Source: Hysterangium stoloniferum
Lineage: Eukaryota; Basidiomycota; Agaricomycetes; Hysterangiales; Hysterangiaceae
Reading direction: 5' to 3'
Assembly (NCBI GenBank): GCA_015178975.1
Contig: WHVD01000138.1
Span: 1 to 64,000 of the forward strand
Length of the DNA: 64,000 nucleotides
The notes under the pieces were generated by a model. It was given only the letters and a program-made list of their open reading frames with translations, was not told the DNA's origin and searched no databases. The translations under genes and the position numbers were made by a program. Positions 10,177-21,447 of this stretch are shown in pieces (positions within the stretch are counted from its first letter, which is position 1; each line of letters starts with the position of its first letter).

Positions 10177-11933
10177 CTATACGTATGTCTCACAGTTCTT
10201 AATGTAGAAACCTGCGGATTCCCGTATGTCCGGGAGAGTGGCACAGGGTAAGAAAATCTGGAAGCTCTCGCTGAGGGCGGCCTCCTTGAGCGCCAATTTC
10301 CACTGCTCCCGGGTCAAAGAATTGATATACACAAGGGATTTGTGTTCCATTATTTTATTGATGAGGTATTGTATGTGAAATAGATCACAATCCCCCCCAT
10401 TCACGGTGAAATCCGCCTCCAACTGAACGAGGTGGTTCAGCTTGAGAAGACAGCTGACTACTCTATCTGCCAAGTGAGACTATAACATCAAAGTTAATAT
10501 TATTATACGTGATCTCAATGCCTTGAAGTGGACGTACTGGTTCAATAAGGGAATAGTCGTACCACATCGCGTAAGGAATATGAAGGTGTTGGATGTGTGG
10601 GGCAGCCTCAACAAAACGTTCGAATACCTCCAAATCCATAGAAAGGGCATTGAAGACACGTAATGAAGTCATTGCTAGGAGGGTGGGCAGGGATGCCGCT
10701 GAGATTGAACATTCCAAGTATTCTATTTGCTGAGCAATGTCCAAGGGAAACCCGTTGTCGAAAGGGCTGGCACGGGATACGAAGCCAAGTACTAGGGAAC
10801 GAAGTCGAGACAGGGTCTGTGGCTGGATGAAACCTGAGTAGTTGGTCTGAGTGCGAATTCGTAACCGTTCGATAGTTTGATGCTTGCGGAGGAAGGTTGA
10901 GAAGGGGCTCTCTTCGCATGGGTTGTGGAAATAGGGGCCACCCCATGGGGCATAATCATCTGTGAATTCCGGGAATAATTTGATATCCGCTTCGAGTGTT
11001 AATTCAACCAAAGAAGGCCAATATGCACGTTGCCAGATAACCAAAAGGTCAAAGTTGTCCGGTTTTGGCTCAAAAATTAGCTGTAGATGCTTCAATGCTG
11101 TAAATTGGACTATCCAATCGACGAGACTATCAGATTCATGGTGCCAAGGGACCTGATTGATGGTTAGGCAGAATGTCGTAATATTGGGAAATTTTCCTAA
11201 CTGATTATGTAAAATAATTTACGACAAGGTGAACAGATTATGGCAGGCTTACTGGGGAAATAAGGGGGAGATTCACAGGCCCCGTTATATCGTCGTCTTC
11301 GAATGGAACAGGTCCCGAGTCGTGGTGCCCTAAGTTTAAATAAAATTCATCCATATCGTTTCGTTTCCCAAAGCTCTTTAACAGAGATTCGAGGGCATAT
11401 CCAACGGGTAGCTGTAAACCCCATCGAAAACAGCGCAGACGTGTCATATGCTTTAGGGCGTCACCGAGCACCAACACACTCTTCTCGTAGGCCTCTCGTG
11501 TAACAAATGGATCGAGATATGGTGGTGAGAAAGATGGGATAATAGAGGGGAAGGATGTGTTACATCTACAGTGCTCAGAATTGTTGCAGTATGGAGTGGC
11601 TTTACAGGCGCTCCAGTTGTACTCCTCAGGCCCAACCGACTCGTTAATTATTTCGAGTGACCGAGTTCTTGCAGCGAGATAAGGATTAGAAGCAATCCGT
11701 TGCCATATGTCGATTCGGAGGGGGTCGCACCGGATGTGGATATAGTCGAGCCACTTCGAAACGATTATGCGGTGGAAATCCTCCGATACTTGTGCCATAC
11801 TCATGAGATCACAACGATCCTCGATGTGAGAGATGATCATAACGAGAACTTCTACGGGACAAGTGAAAAGCGGTTGGTTGAACGCGGGAACTGCTGGTTC
11901 TGTGGATGGACATGTTACAGACATGGGGGGCAA
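10177..11933 (-). CDS. F-box protein, copy A (3 exons, intact)
   Basis: F-box proteins link targets to SCF ubiquitin ligases through Skp1. Proposed exons on the minus strand: 11933-11253, 11200-10538 and 10479-10177, encoding about 548 aa. Intron 1 (11201-11252, 52 nt) begins GTAAGC and ends CAG; intron 2 (10480-10537, 58 nt) begins GTACGT and ends TAG. Both keep phase 0 and remove the apparent frame breaks. The F-box is at about residues 20-65 (LFTCPVEVLVMIISHIEDRC, then KWLDYIHIR). The rest is leucine-rich with repeated PSLVELTLEA / LRSLVLGF segments, suggesting degenerate LRRs as substrate-binding region. The same exon structure holds in copy B, which supports the model. Target unknown. 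Confidence 0.85.
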
Positions 11934-12335
11934 AACAACGTGCTAGCACAGCGAATACATATCGCCTCCGAGATCCCGTATTATAACATGATTATGTAAA
12001 GGCTTCAAGCAAAGGCGGTCAGCTGATTTGATCTCACTCAATTAGAAGGAGCGCACGAGAACTCCAAAAGCTTGCCGAGAGGATGCACCTTCAAATGACG
12101 ATTTTTGGATTCTCTCAAGCTTATTATGAGCCAGGAAATACTGAAAGCCATGCACAAGCTGGAGCTGTAAGCATGCTAGCAGATATGTGCTGTGGTAAAG
12201 TCCATTGGCGAACCGAAGCAAGTACCCATAACATAGTTACAGTTTATGGTGAAATAAACAGAATTTGGGACTGTTCAGGGTGTACCATTGATGACACAGC
12301 CTACCATATGTCTCGGGACATCAGGAGATAGTATG
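11770..12335. promoter_or_regulatory. 5' part and upstream region of F-box A, nearly identical to copy B
   Basis: This stretch covers the first about 55 codons of the F-box gene and 400 bp upstream. Against 44476-45041 I count only about two substitutions and one 3-bp indel, while the rest of the F-box gene differs much more. It contains an 82-codon plus-strand frame (12083-12331) differing by one residue between copies, but the whole DNA is equally conserved, so I do not call it a gene. The promoter is expected here. Confidence 0.5.
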
Positions 12336-12486
12336 TATGGTATCATATGGTTTCATTTTTTTCCTGCGATTCAGATCGGTATGCGAGCGAGCTGCAATTA
12401 ATTCGAACCATATAAGTAAGTGTTACTAGGTACATATGGATACACGTCTCCAATGAGTTAGTTGTCACCTACAAACGTCACCCACT

Positions 12487-12783
12487 ATGGATGCTCAGGA
12501 TTATCCAATGCAAGTATCCACAGAGTTTTTGACGACTACAATGGCTGCCGTTCGTGATAGTGCTCTTCAAGGCGTCCAAGTGACATGGGACTTGCATATG
12601 GAGCAGTTTGAGACTATGCAGCATCAACTCCTCGAAGCACAGCAGAAGAATAACATACCGCAACCCAAATCTATGGTCAACCCTCGTGTAAGGGAATGGA
12701 CCCATGCCTGGAGGGAGAGACAACAACCTGTGTCGCTAATAGACAGGTTGTCTCCACGGCTGGATGTACGGGTGGGGGAATAA
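12487..12783 (+). CDS. Hypothetical 98-aa ORF, only in segment A
   Basis: ATG at 12487 to TAA after 12780. The product is polar with Q- and E-rich stretches (MEQFETMQHQLLEAQQ) and ends NPRVREWTHAWRERQQPVSLIDRLSP-like. The DNA from 12478 to about 12780 has no match in segment B, where other sequence starts at the same point (45637). It could be a Gypsy gag piece, since such SL(L/I)DRLS phrases occur in basidiomycete gag proteins as I recall them, but this is weak. No domain recognised. Confidence 0.3.
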   Translation: MDAQDYPMQVSTEFLTTTMAAVRDSALQGVQVTWDLHMEQFETMQHQLLEAQQKNNIPQPKSMVNPRVREWTHAWRERQQPVSLIDRLSPRLDVRVGE

Positions 12784-13800
12784 GCGGTGGAGGGAAGAGG
12801 TTATATAGTACAAGCAAGATGATTTTGTCAATCTCCAGCGCGGTGTTTTGTTTCTGTTCCTGGCACTCCGTCCTCATCACCTACAACCTCTCTTCACTCC
12901 CTCTCTAACCCTTCATCCCAAGGCACCTCCTCGTTACTCCCCTCCCTGTCTCCACCCATCATCACTATCGCCATCTTCGCTCTTTTCACGCACCATCTCC
13001 CCCCACGCATCGAGGCCGCACCACTACCCGCATTCTTCGTCTTCTCCCCGCCTTTCTTAAGCGCTATCGACGCTGCTGTCTCAATTCATCTCAACACAGC
13101 CCCCGCTGCTGATCCGCTGCCACTCCCATTAGCATCTAATTCCAGACCTGCTGTCCGGCTTCAAGCTTCCGTTGAATTCTTGCTCGTGTGATGATCTGCT
13201 ATGCTTGTTTTAAAGAGAATAACGCCTTTGCTTCCATCGTGGCGTAAGCGGTGGGTGATTCAACTGGCGCATCCACCTCACGAGTGTCAAGCCAGGACAG
13301 ACTTGGACAGGAAAACGGTGATAGAATGGTCGAGGAGTAATTCATTCATAGGCATTTGCATCTACATATCTAGAGTGCTGTTGCAAAAACCTGCGGAGTA
13401 CACGAAAATTGAAACGTCGGGATGGGATGATCAAAGGGCGGAGCCAAGGTGGGATTGTGGTTGGTAAAAAGAGACAGATGAGTAATTGAAATTTGAGGAG
13501 AGATAGCCTGGCGATCGCGTGCGGAGTGAGAATAGTGTGTTTGGGTGGATAGTGCGGAAGTGGTGGCGGGATGAGCGGGCTAGAAACAGTGGTACGATGG
13601 CGCTGGAGAAGAATACGGCAAGATAGGATATGCACGAAGGGACGGACGGCGGAAGATGTTGACCGGCGGAATCGAAAGAAGTGGGCAGCGACGAAATTGC
13701 AGTAAGTTGAAATGGGACCGAAAGGACGAGTCTGAGGCTGCATACACCCCCATCCACCCTGGACCTGAACGTGCATCTGCCCCTGCAGACACAAACACAA
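12784..13800. other. Duplicated block without recognised gene
   Basis: Matches 47050-48550 with insertions and deletions. A TATATAG at about 12801-12810 is followed by CT-rich sequence (12890-13060), resembling a fungal core promoter and 5' leader on the plus strand; a Pro/Ser-rich frame follows but is not conserved cleanly. From 13195 the phrase CATTTGCATCTACATATCTAGAG near 13355 recurs near 17090 and in B near 48063 and 52340, so the block is internally repetitive. Confidence 0.4.
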
Positions 13801-14640
13801 ACAACATAGTCCACAGTGAGCTTCCTAATCTCTGCATCTGAATGTGCATGCAACCCACCTGTCCACCCCGGCTCCTGCTCTCACTTCTACTACTACCTTG
13901 CCTTAATGCAGGCGCAGGCACAATCCTCTTTACACCAGCACCTAGCGATTGACGACGATGTGGTTATTGCTTTTGTTCATGTTTCCCCGCTTGACTCTGC
14001 CGTTGCGCCTGGGCGTCTTGCCCAGCATCAGTTTGTGCCCTTCAGCCGCAATCTGTGCAGGCGTAGAGAGCAAACGGACCAGTCCGGGTCGCGATTGTGG
14101 TTGTGGTTGTGATTGAGTATGCGATTGCGACTGCAAGTGCGAGGGTTTGGGAGTTTTGCCAAGGTGTCGTGTGACTGATATGTTGTTGTCGTCGTCGCTT
14201 GAAGTGGGGTTGTGAATGGGATCAGGATTTGGCGTGTAGTTGGTGTTGCAGTGCGGCGCTGGAACTTCGATTGTGGAGCTGACTACACTGGGATTGCGAT
14301 TGTGGGGATAGCTGCGGCTACTGTGGTCGGACCCGTGCCGCCTGCTTTGCCCCTGCCCCCAACGATACCTGAAACGCTATGCGGATACCCAGTTGACATC
14401 GATTCACCCAACCCCAAGACTGGCGCCAATCCCGTGAGGGATATCCCATTAGACCCTGGCCATCCCGCCCCTGCTGCTGCTGCAAACATAAAGTTCCCGC
14501 CTCCGGTTCCCAATGTCCCCTCACCTCCACCCCTTCGTGCCAAACATAAACCCTCTCACGATTTCTGGAGGGTTAACACTGACACTTGCGCTCGTCGTTG
14601 ATGCATAGCCTCTAAATTCACAGAGTCCAGTGAAGGACGG
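13801..14640 (-). pseudogene. Low-complexity frames conserved in both segments; probable transcription-factor tail
   Basis: Both strands are open over 14212-14601. The minus frame (14543-14283) reads GISLTGLAPVLGLG...YPHSVSGIVGGRG and is Gly/Ala/Ser-rich; further down 14136-13942 reads QSQSHTQSQPQPQSRP and then STPAQIAAEGHKL. The same frames occur in B (49294-48713 and 48872-48666). Position downstream of the transcription-factor exons on the same strand suggests a disordered C-terminal tail. The plus-strand proline-rich ORF is the alternative reading. No domain is recognised. Confidence 0.35.
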
Positions 14641-14644
14641 CATG

Positions 14645-16290
14645 TCAAAGGTGATGAGATAGGGTATTGATGGGCATGTTGTTGCTAGTATTGAAGGCTA
14701 TGGAGATGTTCGTGTCAATACCGCTGCTAGTATCTAGACAGGGAATGGCAGCTGGAGCTTGATTCGGATTTGATGTTTGGATCTGATTCTGAGCCTGCGG
14801 CGACAGTATGTATTTGCTAAAGGAAAAGAGGTCTTCATTATCATCTGGGATGAGGGAATGAGTGAAGGCAGGAGCGCATGCTTGGTAGTGCTGAAGTTCA
14901 GCATGGGCTTGCAACTGTAGAGTTGCCCGTGCAGGAATTCGGCATATAGTTTCCACGTGTCTTTAGCGTATGAGTGCTCTCATGGAACCTCGACAAGTTC
15001 TTCAACTGCTCCGTATTCGCAACTAAATGGACATTGTAGGGGTGGTTGTATCTAGAATACACCACCACATCAGCAAAGATCCAACGCTATTCAAGACTAT
15101 GCTTACTTGCTCTCCTGATACCAAGCCTTTGCACCTCTAATCGCCTCGTCATCCTGCATACCCGCCGGTTTCCCCCCCACTGCGACCGTTCGACATTTGA
15201 ACAGCTTATTCACGTCCGCGCACAGTTTAACCTTTTGCGCTCGTATTGCTCTGAGAGGGGCGCTGTACTCGGGAAGGCCGAGAAGTTCGATTTAGGTCTC
15301 TTTTTATCCTGACTTTGCACCAAAGGCATCAACATCCCGAGCAAGGTGAGGAAGAGGAGGAAAGAAATGAAAGCAAGGAAAATAAAACAAAGAAGGTCGA
15401 CTAACCGACTAGCCAACCCCCATAAAACCAACACCTATCCTCCTCCCACCTCCTCGCAGGAAGACTATAAACACTCATGAGCAGATACGCCTGAGCCATA
15501 TCAACGCCGTTCAGTCAACGAAGCCTGTTGCTGCTGCGTGTTTAGCGAAGTGCATGCCGATTTTGTAGGCGGCAGGGTAGGTAGCAAGATGAGATTGCTA
15601 GGGTTGTGGGTTGGGCTAGCGTGTTTGTACAAGTTATATTATAAAGAATGTTGGAAAGGAAAAAGGTGGGAAAAGACTTACATACCGACAGTGAAGATGA
15701 ACGGGTCGCGTTCTAGACGTTTTGGACCGCATAGAGAACGGGGTCTGGGATGGATACGAAGGGCTAGTAAATAGCAAAAAGGAAAAACACTACTCAAGCT
15801 GGCATATTTGAAAAATATACCACCAATGGAAAACAAAAAAGTCAACACCAAACTCGAAAAGACATAGAGAATCACAAGCCACTCACATATCAACCAACTC
15901 CTCTGCAGTCTCCTAATCCACCACTCCGGTCAAAGAAATAGCTGTCGGGGCAGCACGCGTGTTTAAAGCCCTTCCTAGTGCGAGATTGCATGCAGGTCCT
16001 GTGGTGGGGCTTCGTCATATGTAGAGGGGTGTGGTGTTTCAGCCTGAACTTGGAACCTTCTTCACTTTTGACTGTTGATGATGAAGATGATGTTGACGAA
16101 CCGGGTTTCGAGAGAACACATGCCTCTTCAAGACTAAGCCGAGCAGGCAACCCATCGTGTAAGTAGAGAGGGGAGCGTGTGTAGATGGAGATGAGCAACA
16201 CGCCCTCAAACGCTTCAAGGAGATTTCCACCTGCGAGCGTGATAGTTGTAGCGTACGGTGATAGTTCGTAGGATGCCAGGAGGTCAATAA
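14645..16290 (-). pseudogene. Fungal-specific (Zn2Cys6-type) transcription factor, copy A, broken
   Basis: These are exon remnants of the fungal transcription-factor middle region, in order down the minus strand. About 16200-15890: SSSSSTVKSEEG and then a RAAPTAISLTG segment with an in-frame stop. About 15780-15690: ERDPFIFTV, with GTATGT following as a donor. About 15500-15400: AQAYLLMSVYSLPARRWEED. About 15170-15095: DEAIRGAKAWYQES. About 15050-14970: YNHPYNVHLVANTEQLKNLS. These match the conserved blocks of agaricomycete regulators (QAYLLMSVY..PARRWEED..; DPVLHTVQNVYERDPFLFTV in copy B). The Cys6 DNA-binding cluster is not found. Frames shift repeatedly, so it is a pseudogene. 14956-14645 gives an open, Gln/Asn/Pro-rich tail. 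Confidence 0.65.
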
Positions 16291-17389
16291 TATGGCGTTT
16301 TTTTTGCGGGACTGTACGAGGAGTCGGTCAGTAAGTTGAATTGTTGTTGTTGGTTATGAGAGGAGAGCGGATGACAGGACGGTGGAATAGAGACTGACCA
16401 TAGCCAATAACGCCTCCCTCACACTTGGTTTTCAGCCTTCAACAATACAGGATAGCGTCGTGGTCCGACAGCTGGGTTGTTGTTTTGATTTGTGGGTAGG
16501 AGGGTAAGGCGAATACACATTCATCCGGAAAGGTGGAAGCTAGTAGGATTCTGGGTGGATTCCAAAAAGAAAGCGGGGAGATAAGAATAAGGGATTAAAA
16601 GAAGAGAGGAGAATAGAGAATAGAGAATAAATAGAAATAATAAAAGGTGTTAAAGAGGACAACGCCGCTGCTTTTTGAACAGACGCATCCACCATTTGAG
16701 TGTCAAGCCAGGACAGACTTAGCCAGAGGAAGAGGTGTAAATCCACGTCGCGGCAAGATCGTACGCTGGAGTGAGAGGATGGGGTGAGATGAAACGATCC
16801 AAAACTCGCGCATACACCTTATGTGCATCTGCGTACCCTGATACACCCAAGTGCTCAGGGTGGAATGGAATGGTCGAGGAGTCCGCACTCGCACATATAC
16901 CTCACGTACAGCTGGGACACCGATTATGAGCAGACGGAAAGAGAGAAAAAAAAGGAGATAGCGTTACCACTGTCATCGTATTCTCCGCGAACATCGATCA
17001 ACATGGAGGAGGAAGAGGTCCAATACCCGTTCTAACTCGGGAAAGGTGTTCGAGGAGTGTCTTATTCCTTCGTATTTGCATCTACACATCTAGCGTCCAG
17101 CTGCAAACCCCACGGACCACGCGCATATTGAAAAGAGGTGTAATATCTGCGTCTAAGAAAGTCTAGCTTGGGATGGTATTGTGGTTGATAGAAAGAGAGA
17201 GATGGTATTGGTGTTATTGGAACTGCGATGACTACCACTGTGAGAATTTGCCGCCGCCCTCCCGGATTCTAATCACACCAGTATTTGTGTCAAGGCACCC
17301 AAAATCCACCTAATCTTACATAATCTAAGATCGACTGGATATTTGACCATAGGCATTTTGTAACCCTTTTATCAATTTGTTATGGTGGG
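16291..17389. other. Duplicated non-coding block with internal repeats
   Basis: No gene is recognised. The stretch at about 16700-17210 repeats pieces found at 13255-13490 and, in segment B, at 47540-48230 and 52050-52470 (for example AACTCGCGCATACACCTTATG near 16803). The same material thus occurs at least twice inside each segment, indicating older local duplication before the large one. Confidence 0.4.
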
Positions 17390-17878
17390 TTGAAGAGGAC
17401 ATGTCATTCTGGGAATGTCTGCTCGCATGCTGAGCCTTTGCGTTGGTCAGTGTATGCCCCAACGCCAACGTCAGGCCAATACCATTTTACTGCAAATCAC
17501 TCCTTCATTTTACGAGGGATCTGCACAAGAAGTAGAAATCAACCCGACATCGTCACCTGCCATCCCCGCTGCACCTTGACCTGTCGTCGCACCCACCACA
17601 AACGGCACTTCTACCTGTCGGCCAAGACTATCACGAACTGGTTCCGGCTACGTGATCTTGGAAGCGGAACGCAAAGCCTTTTCCCATGCCAGCGGAGAAA
17701 CTCGCAGCGGGGTCGCAATCAGTGGGTGGACCCAGCGCTTCTACGAGTATGGTTGGGCAACCTGAGTCTGAGCCTTTCTGTACAGGTTACTGTCACTAAC
17801 CTGCAGAACCAAAATCAAGAACACGCTGAGCGCGATCGCGACGAGCTGAGTTCACTGTTGCGTCTCGCAAGCCTCTAA
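17390..17878 (+). CDS. Unrecognised ORF in duplicated block (dubious)
   Basis: A 162-codon frame, with copy B split over 52641-52844, 52706-53065 and 52917-53144 by small indels. The last third (LQNQNQEHAERDRDELSSLL) is identical in both apart from one residue and looks like a short coiled coil. Because the upstream frame is not maintained between copies, only the last part may have been coding. No family recognised. Confidence 0.25.
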   Translation: MKRTCHSGNVCSHAEPLRWSVYAPTPTSGQYHFTANHSFILRGICTRSRNQPDIVTCHPRCTLTCRRTHHKRHFYLSAKTITNWFRLRDLGSGTQSLFPCQRRNSQRGRNQWVDPALLRVWLGNLSLSLSVQVTVTNLQNQNQEHAERDRDELSSLLRLASL

Positions 17879-17880
17879 GC

Positions 17881-19640
17881 AGCTTCCCGCACGCCGTCCG
17901 TGTCCAGCAACCACAGGTTCAACAATCTCATGCGCACCCTTGCAGCGCTGAAGAGTTTGTTTCACGCGACGTCGCTGCGCATTGACAATGGTGCAGTTGA
18001 CCAGGCAACAATTACGAGCAAGGTTGCCGCGTTTGGTGTTTGCGCATGCGACAAAGGTGTTACAGAGGTATGGTTCTCAAGATGTAGCGCGACTCCGATG
18101 TATCCGTCCGAAAAAGGGGGAATATGCAGCTGTTGCGTTGATGGGAAGTGTGGCCACGACTGGAGTGACATAGCATCTCCCTTTCCATAAACGCAGTACC
18201 TCATTCGATACTGAATGCGACAGCAGCCTTATCTCTGAGGCCCCGAAGGCACAGCGGCGTCTGAGGCGATTTATGGCCATCAAGTACGGTTCTCAGTTAC
18301 TCCAATTTTTCAAGCAAAAGATTCAACCTTCGTGTGCGGGAGAGCTATCATGGAGAGATCGGCTCGATTGTCGTTAGTGGAGACATCTGCAATATTATTT
18401 AGACACGATGTCCCGCATAAAATGATAACGTATATCAATGTGTTCCATTCGTGCATGGAACTCATCATTTTTAGCGATAGCGATCGCCGATTGGTTGTTG
18501 CAATAAAGCAAGAATGGTCAAGTGAGTGGGCGAGCAATTTCTGCAATAAAGGCGCGCATCCACAATGCTTCCCTAGGTCCGTGGGTTGCTGCCATATAGT
18601 CGGCTTTGGTGCTTGATAACGCGACAATTGGCTGTTTCTTGGAGCTCCAGGACACGGCGCCCCCGTCGATCGTGGCGATTTAGCCCGAGAGTGATGGCGG
18701 TGTTGCTGTGAAGCCCAGGCCGTGTCGGTATAGCTTTCTCTACCGTTTATCTCCGTACCTTGTCCCTCCCTACACAACTTCCCGCACGCCGTCCGTCTCC
18801 GTCACCCGCAGGTTCAACAATCTCGTGCGCACCCTTGCAGCGCTGAAGAGTTTGTTTCACGCGACGTCGCTGCGTATTCACAATGGTGCAGTTGACCAAG
18901 CGACGATTACGAGCAGATTGCCGCGTGTGGTGTTTGCGCATGCGACGAAGGTGTTGCCAGGGCATGGTCCTCAAGATCTAGCATGACTCCGATGTATCCG
19001 TTCGAAAAAGGGGGAATATGCAGCTGTTGCGTTGATGGGAAGTGTGCCTTCGACTGGAGTGACGTAGTGTCTCCTTTTCCATACACGCAGTACCTCATTC
19101 GATACTGAGTGCAACAGCAACCTTATCTCTGAGGTCCCCAAAGGCATAGCGGTGTCTGAGGCGATTTATGTCCATCAAGTACCGTTCTCGGTAAATCCAA
19201 TATTTCGAACAAAAGATTCGATCTTCGTGCGCGGGAGAGCTTTCGTGAAGAGATCGGCTGGATCGTCGTTAGTGGAGACATCTCCAATATGCACGCATTG
19301 TTTAGACACGATGTCCCGAATAAAAATACATTATCATTGTGGTGCATGGCGATCGCCGATTGGTTGTTGCAATAAAGCGAGAGTAGTCGAGTAAGTGGGT
19401 GGGCAATTTCTACAACAAACGCGCGTATCCACAATGCTTCCTTAGTTCCGTGGCTTGCTGCAATATAATCGGCTTTGATGCTTGATCATGCGACAATTGG
19501 CTGTTTCTTGAAACTCCAGGACATGGTACCCCCGTCGATCGTGAAGATTTAGCCCGAGAGTGGATGGCGTTGTTGCTGGGAAGCCAAGCCCGCCCGCGTC
19601 GGTATAGCCTTCTATACCGTTTACCTCCCCACCTTCTCCC
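17881..19640. repeat. Tandem duplication (two units of about 0.9 kb)
   Basis: Unit 1 is about 17881-18775 and unit 2 about 18776-19640; both begin CTTCCCGCACGCCGTCCGT. Each unit carries a plus frame (NNLMRTLAALKSLFHATSLRI, then GAVDQATIT) and an adjacent minus-strand Copia RNase H fragment. In segment B the first unit is cut to about 315 bp (53146-53460). The plus frame is recognisable in all four copies, drifting among frames; I do not recognise it. Confidence 0.7.
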
Positions 19641-20036
19641 TCCCCAAGTACTAATCAAAGATGTATAGTTGTTTAGTGCCTGAAGGTACCAGAAAACTCT
19701 TTGGAGGGCTTCCCAATGAGGTCGTCCAGGGTTCTGCATGAATTGCGAGAGCAGCGATACTGCAAATGCCATGTTATGGCGCGTGCCGAGTGCAGGGGAC
19801 ACGAGTGATCCCATCGATTCCCAATAGGGCACGTCACGTATCTCTTCGTACTGTCGAGGCGTGCTCGGTATTTGTGTCATGGATAAGTGTTGGTGGGGGT
19901 TGAGCGGGGTGGATAGCGGTTTCGCATCTTGCAAACCGAATCGTGCTATAATGTCGTCAACGTAAGTACGTTGCGAAAAATGAAATTATGCATGAGGTCC
20001 GATCTCGCTCGACCTCCATGCCTGGAAAAGTCACTG
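18200..20036 (-). pseudogene. Copia RT/RNase H debris, partly tandem-duplicated
   Basis: From the right: YVDDIIARFGLQDAKPLSTPL and MAFAVSLLSQFMQNPG...HWEALQRVFWYL (19990-19690), the Copia connection between reverse transcriptase and RNase H. Then LWIRAF, LSLYCNNQSAIAMHH (about 19430-19330) and a second copy of the RNase H end at 18777-18310. Numerous stops and shifts. It abuts the CYC8-like exon at about 20036 without an LTR, so it is an old fragment. Confidence 0.75.
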
Positions 20037-20038
20037 GC

Positions 20039-20480
20039 TCTCACATACACATCAATAACATCGCTGACTTGGCTATTACGGCGCTCATAGACACTTCCCA
20101 GGTCGAACCACACCACAATGAGGTGAGGGTTGATTCGGATCGAGCGTCACAGTATTGGTTTATTTGAAGTAGAGTACGCCGATCGAACACTAGAATGTAA
20201 GATTGCAGCTGTCACGGTAGATGGCTTGTAGACTTCGTAGGCTTTATCGTATTTCTGGCCTTGCATGTAGGTGCAACCAAGGAGATACCAGGATTAGGCG
20301 TAACCGGGATCCTAAAAGAGACGTGTTGTCAGTGGACAGTGCAATAACGAAGAGGAAGAATATGGAAAAATGAACGACAACTCGCCTGCCTTCAAACTTT
20401 TAGTGAAATATTGAATCGCAAGATTCTCATTCTGGGGCGGTGCATCGGGATGGTGATAGTACCATCCGAGCTGTTAGAAT
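20039..20480 (-). pseudogene. CYC8/SSN6-like TPR co-repressor fragment, copy A
   Basis: Cyc8 (Ssn6) partners Tup1 in general transcriptional repression and consists of TPRs. The minus strand reads LGWYYHHPDAPPQNENLAIQ and YFTKSLKAG (about 20470-20386), then after a likely 74-nt intron (GCGAGT...TTTTAG) SWYLLGCTYMQGQKYDKAYE, and lower down VWFDLGSVYE in another frame. These follow the known TPR order of the fungal protein (peptides such as NEDLAIQYL, SWYLLGRAYMAGQKYNKAYEAY and WFDLGSLYE). A stop precedes SWYLLG and at least one frameshift follows. Only a few TPRs are present. The donor GCGAGT would be a GC-AG intron or a mutated GT. Confidence 0.75.
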
Positions 20481-21245
20481 GGTTTGGACTTTTTCAGCAA
20501 TGATGTGCTCATAGGGCTCCTTAGAGCGGGGGTACCATTGGAAGAGAATGGGGAGTCAGCGCTTAGTTTAAAGTTGTATATCCAGGGAGATGATGGGAGA
20601 AAGTGTGGTGAAATATCAAGAGGCGACCAAGATATCTGACAAAAATTCCGATTTTTTGAAAGTGCCTTAAATGGGTTCAAATAGCGTCAAGGACCCGCAA
20701 GGAGTTGTAAAACACAAGTAATGACTCCCATACAGGTGCTGAACCGGAAGAACCCGATCGGTAGTCGGGTTCTATGCATTTCCTTCTACTTCTTAACATT
20801 TTTTAATAATACACCCTTCAGTTTATCAGTTGAAACCATGGTAGTTTGTCAATATTGAGGAATTAGCGTACCAAGCATTAACCTTCAATCTTGTATTAAG
20901 AAAATATCTTTTGTTTTTGATTTCTCTGCCAATTGCAATTTGGTTGTCGGTCACAACTGAGACTGTTCTGTCAGGAATAGGCTTGGGTTGTTTTCAGTTT
21001 CAGCTTCCACTAGTTAAATTTTCAAGCTCAATATATTTGGGATGTAACTAAGGTTGGGCACATTTCCAACCCTGCTCCATTTTGTTGCTTTAGTTGCTCA
21101 TCAATAGTGTCACAATTGGTCACATCACATAAAATTTACATGAACCCTTCCTTAGGCACCCAAAAGATTTTTGTCTTATGGAGATGCACAATCAAATCCT
21201 TGTAAAATTTTGAACAAGATTGATTAAGGTGAATAAAATCTGTGG
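20481..21245 (-). pseudogene. 5' leader and ORF fragment of an LTR element
   Basis: The minus strand begins right after the antisense LTR edge at 21246 (CTTAACA on the complement) and reads HLNQSCSKFYKDLIVHLHKT and VTNCDTIDEQLKQQ-type sequence, the same frame as at 56010-55705 in segment B, here with a stop after the phrase KEGFM. It would be the region just downstream of a 5' LTR. The protein is not recognised. 20481-20800 holds nothing I can name. Confidence 0.4.
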
Positions 21246-21440
21246 TTGTTAAGAACAGAAAACTGACTAATGTCAGTAGGCTGATGGGGACCGATCAGAA
21301 GGACTTGGCTTCAGCTTATGTGCTGCACCCTCACAAGTTACTGTCATGGGTGAAAACTAGTCCTATCAAATTCCTCATGGTGAGTTACTGATTGGAACTG
21401 AAGGATAAGCCGAGTGTTGGGCCAAGGGGTCAGAGGCCAA
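21246..21440 (-). repeat. Antisense LTR fragment (U5 end)
   Basis: It starts TGTTAAGAACAG and runs through the U5 hairpin motif (21305-21334) to AGGCCAAG. It is the inverse of the end of the sense LTR next door (21448-22186), so two LTRs of one family face away from each other. The longer copy in B is 55921-58075. Confidence 0.75.
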
Positions 21441-21447
21441 GCACACC

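Larger units (their letters stand above)
8652..21440 (+). repeat. Segmental duplication, copy A
   Basis: This 12.8-kb block recurs in the same orientation at 41363-56139. The left border is TATGGTATGATATGGTTTGAC in both; the right border lies after CAGAGGCCAAG. Shared content, in order: F-box flank, F-box gene, its 5' region, transcription-factor pseudogene, a tandem ORF repeat, Copia debris, CYC8-like pseudogene, and an LTR-element 5' end. The block is visibly richer in GC than its surroundings. Identity varies from near-identity (11770-12335) to perhaps 85-90% in the F-box exons. Confidence 0.9.

Noticed and set aside
12083-12331. 82-codon ORF, 81 of 82 residues identical between segments, as a new small gene
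   Set aside because: The surrounding non-coding DNA is just as identical, so the conservation is explained by a conversion tract; no start context or homologue supports it.
14212-14601. Proline-rich plus-strand ORF conserved in both segments
   Set aside because: The minus strand is equally open and conserved and continues the transcription-factor strand; high GC and low complexity keep both frames free of stops. I list the region but not this frame as a gene.
17590-17660. A possible homeodomain (phrase TITNWFRLR), suggesting a mating-type locus
   Set aside because: The hallmark WFxNxR is absent, the frame is not conserved in copy B (TITNWLRLC), and no partner homeodomain gene is nearby.
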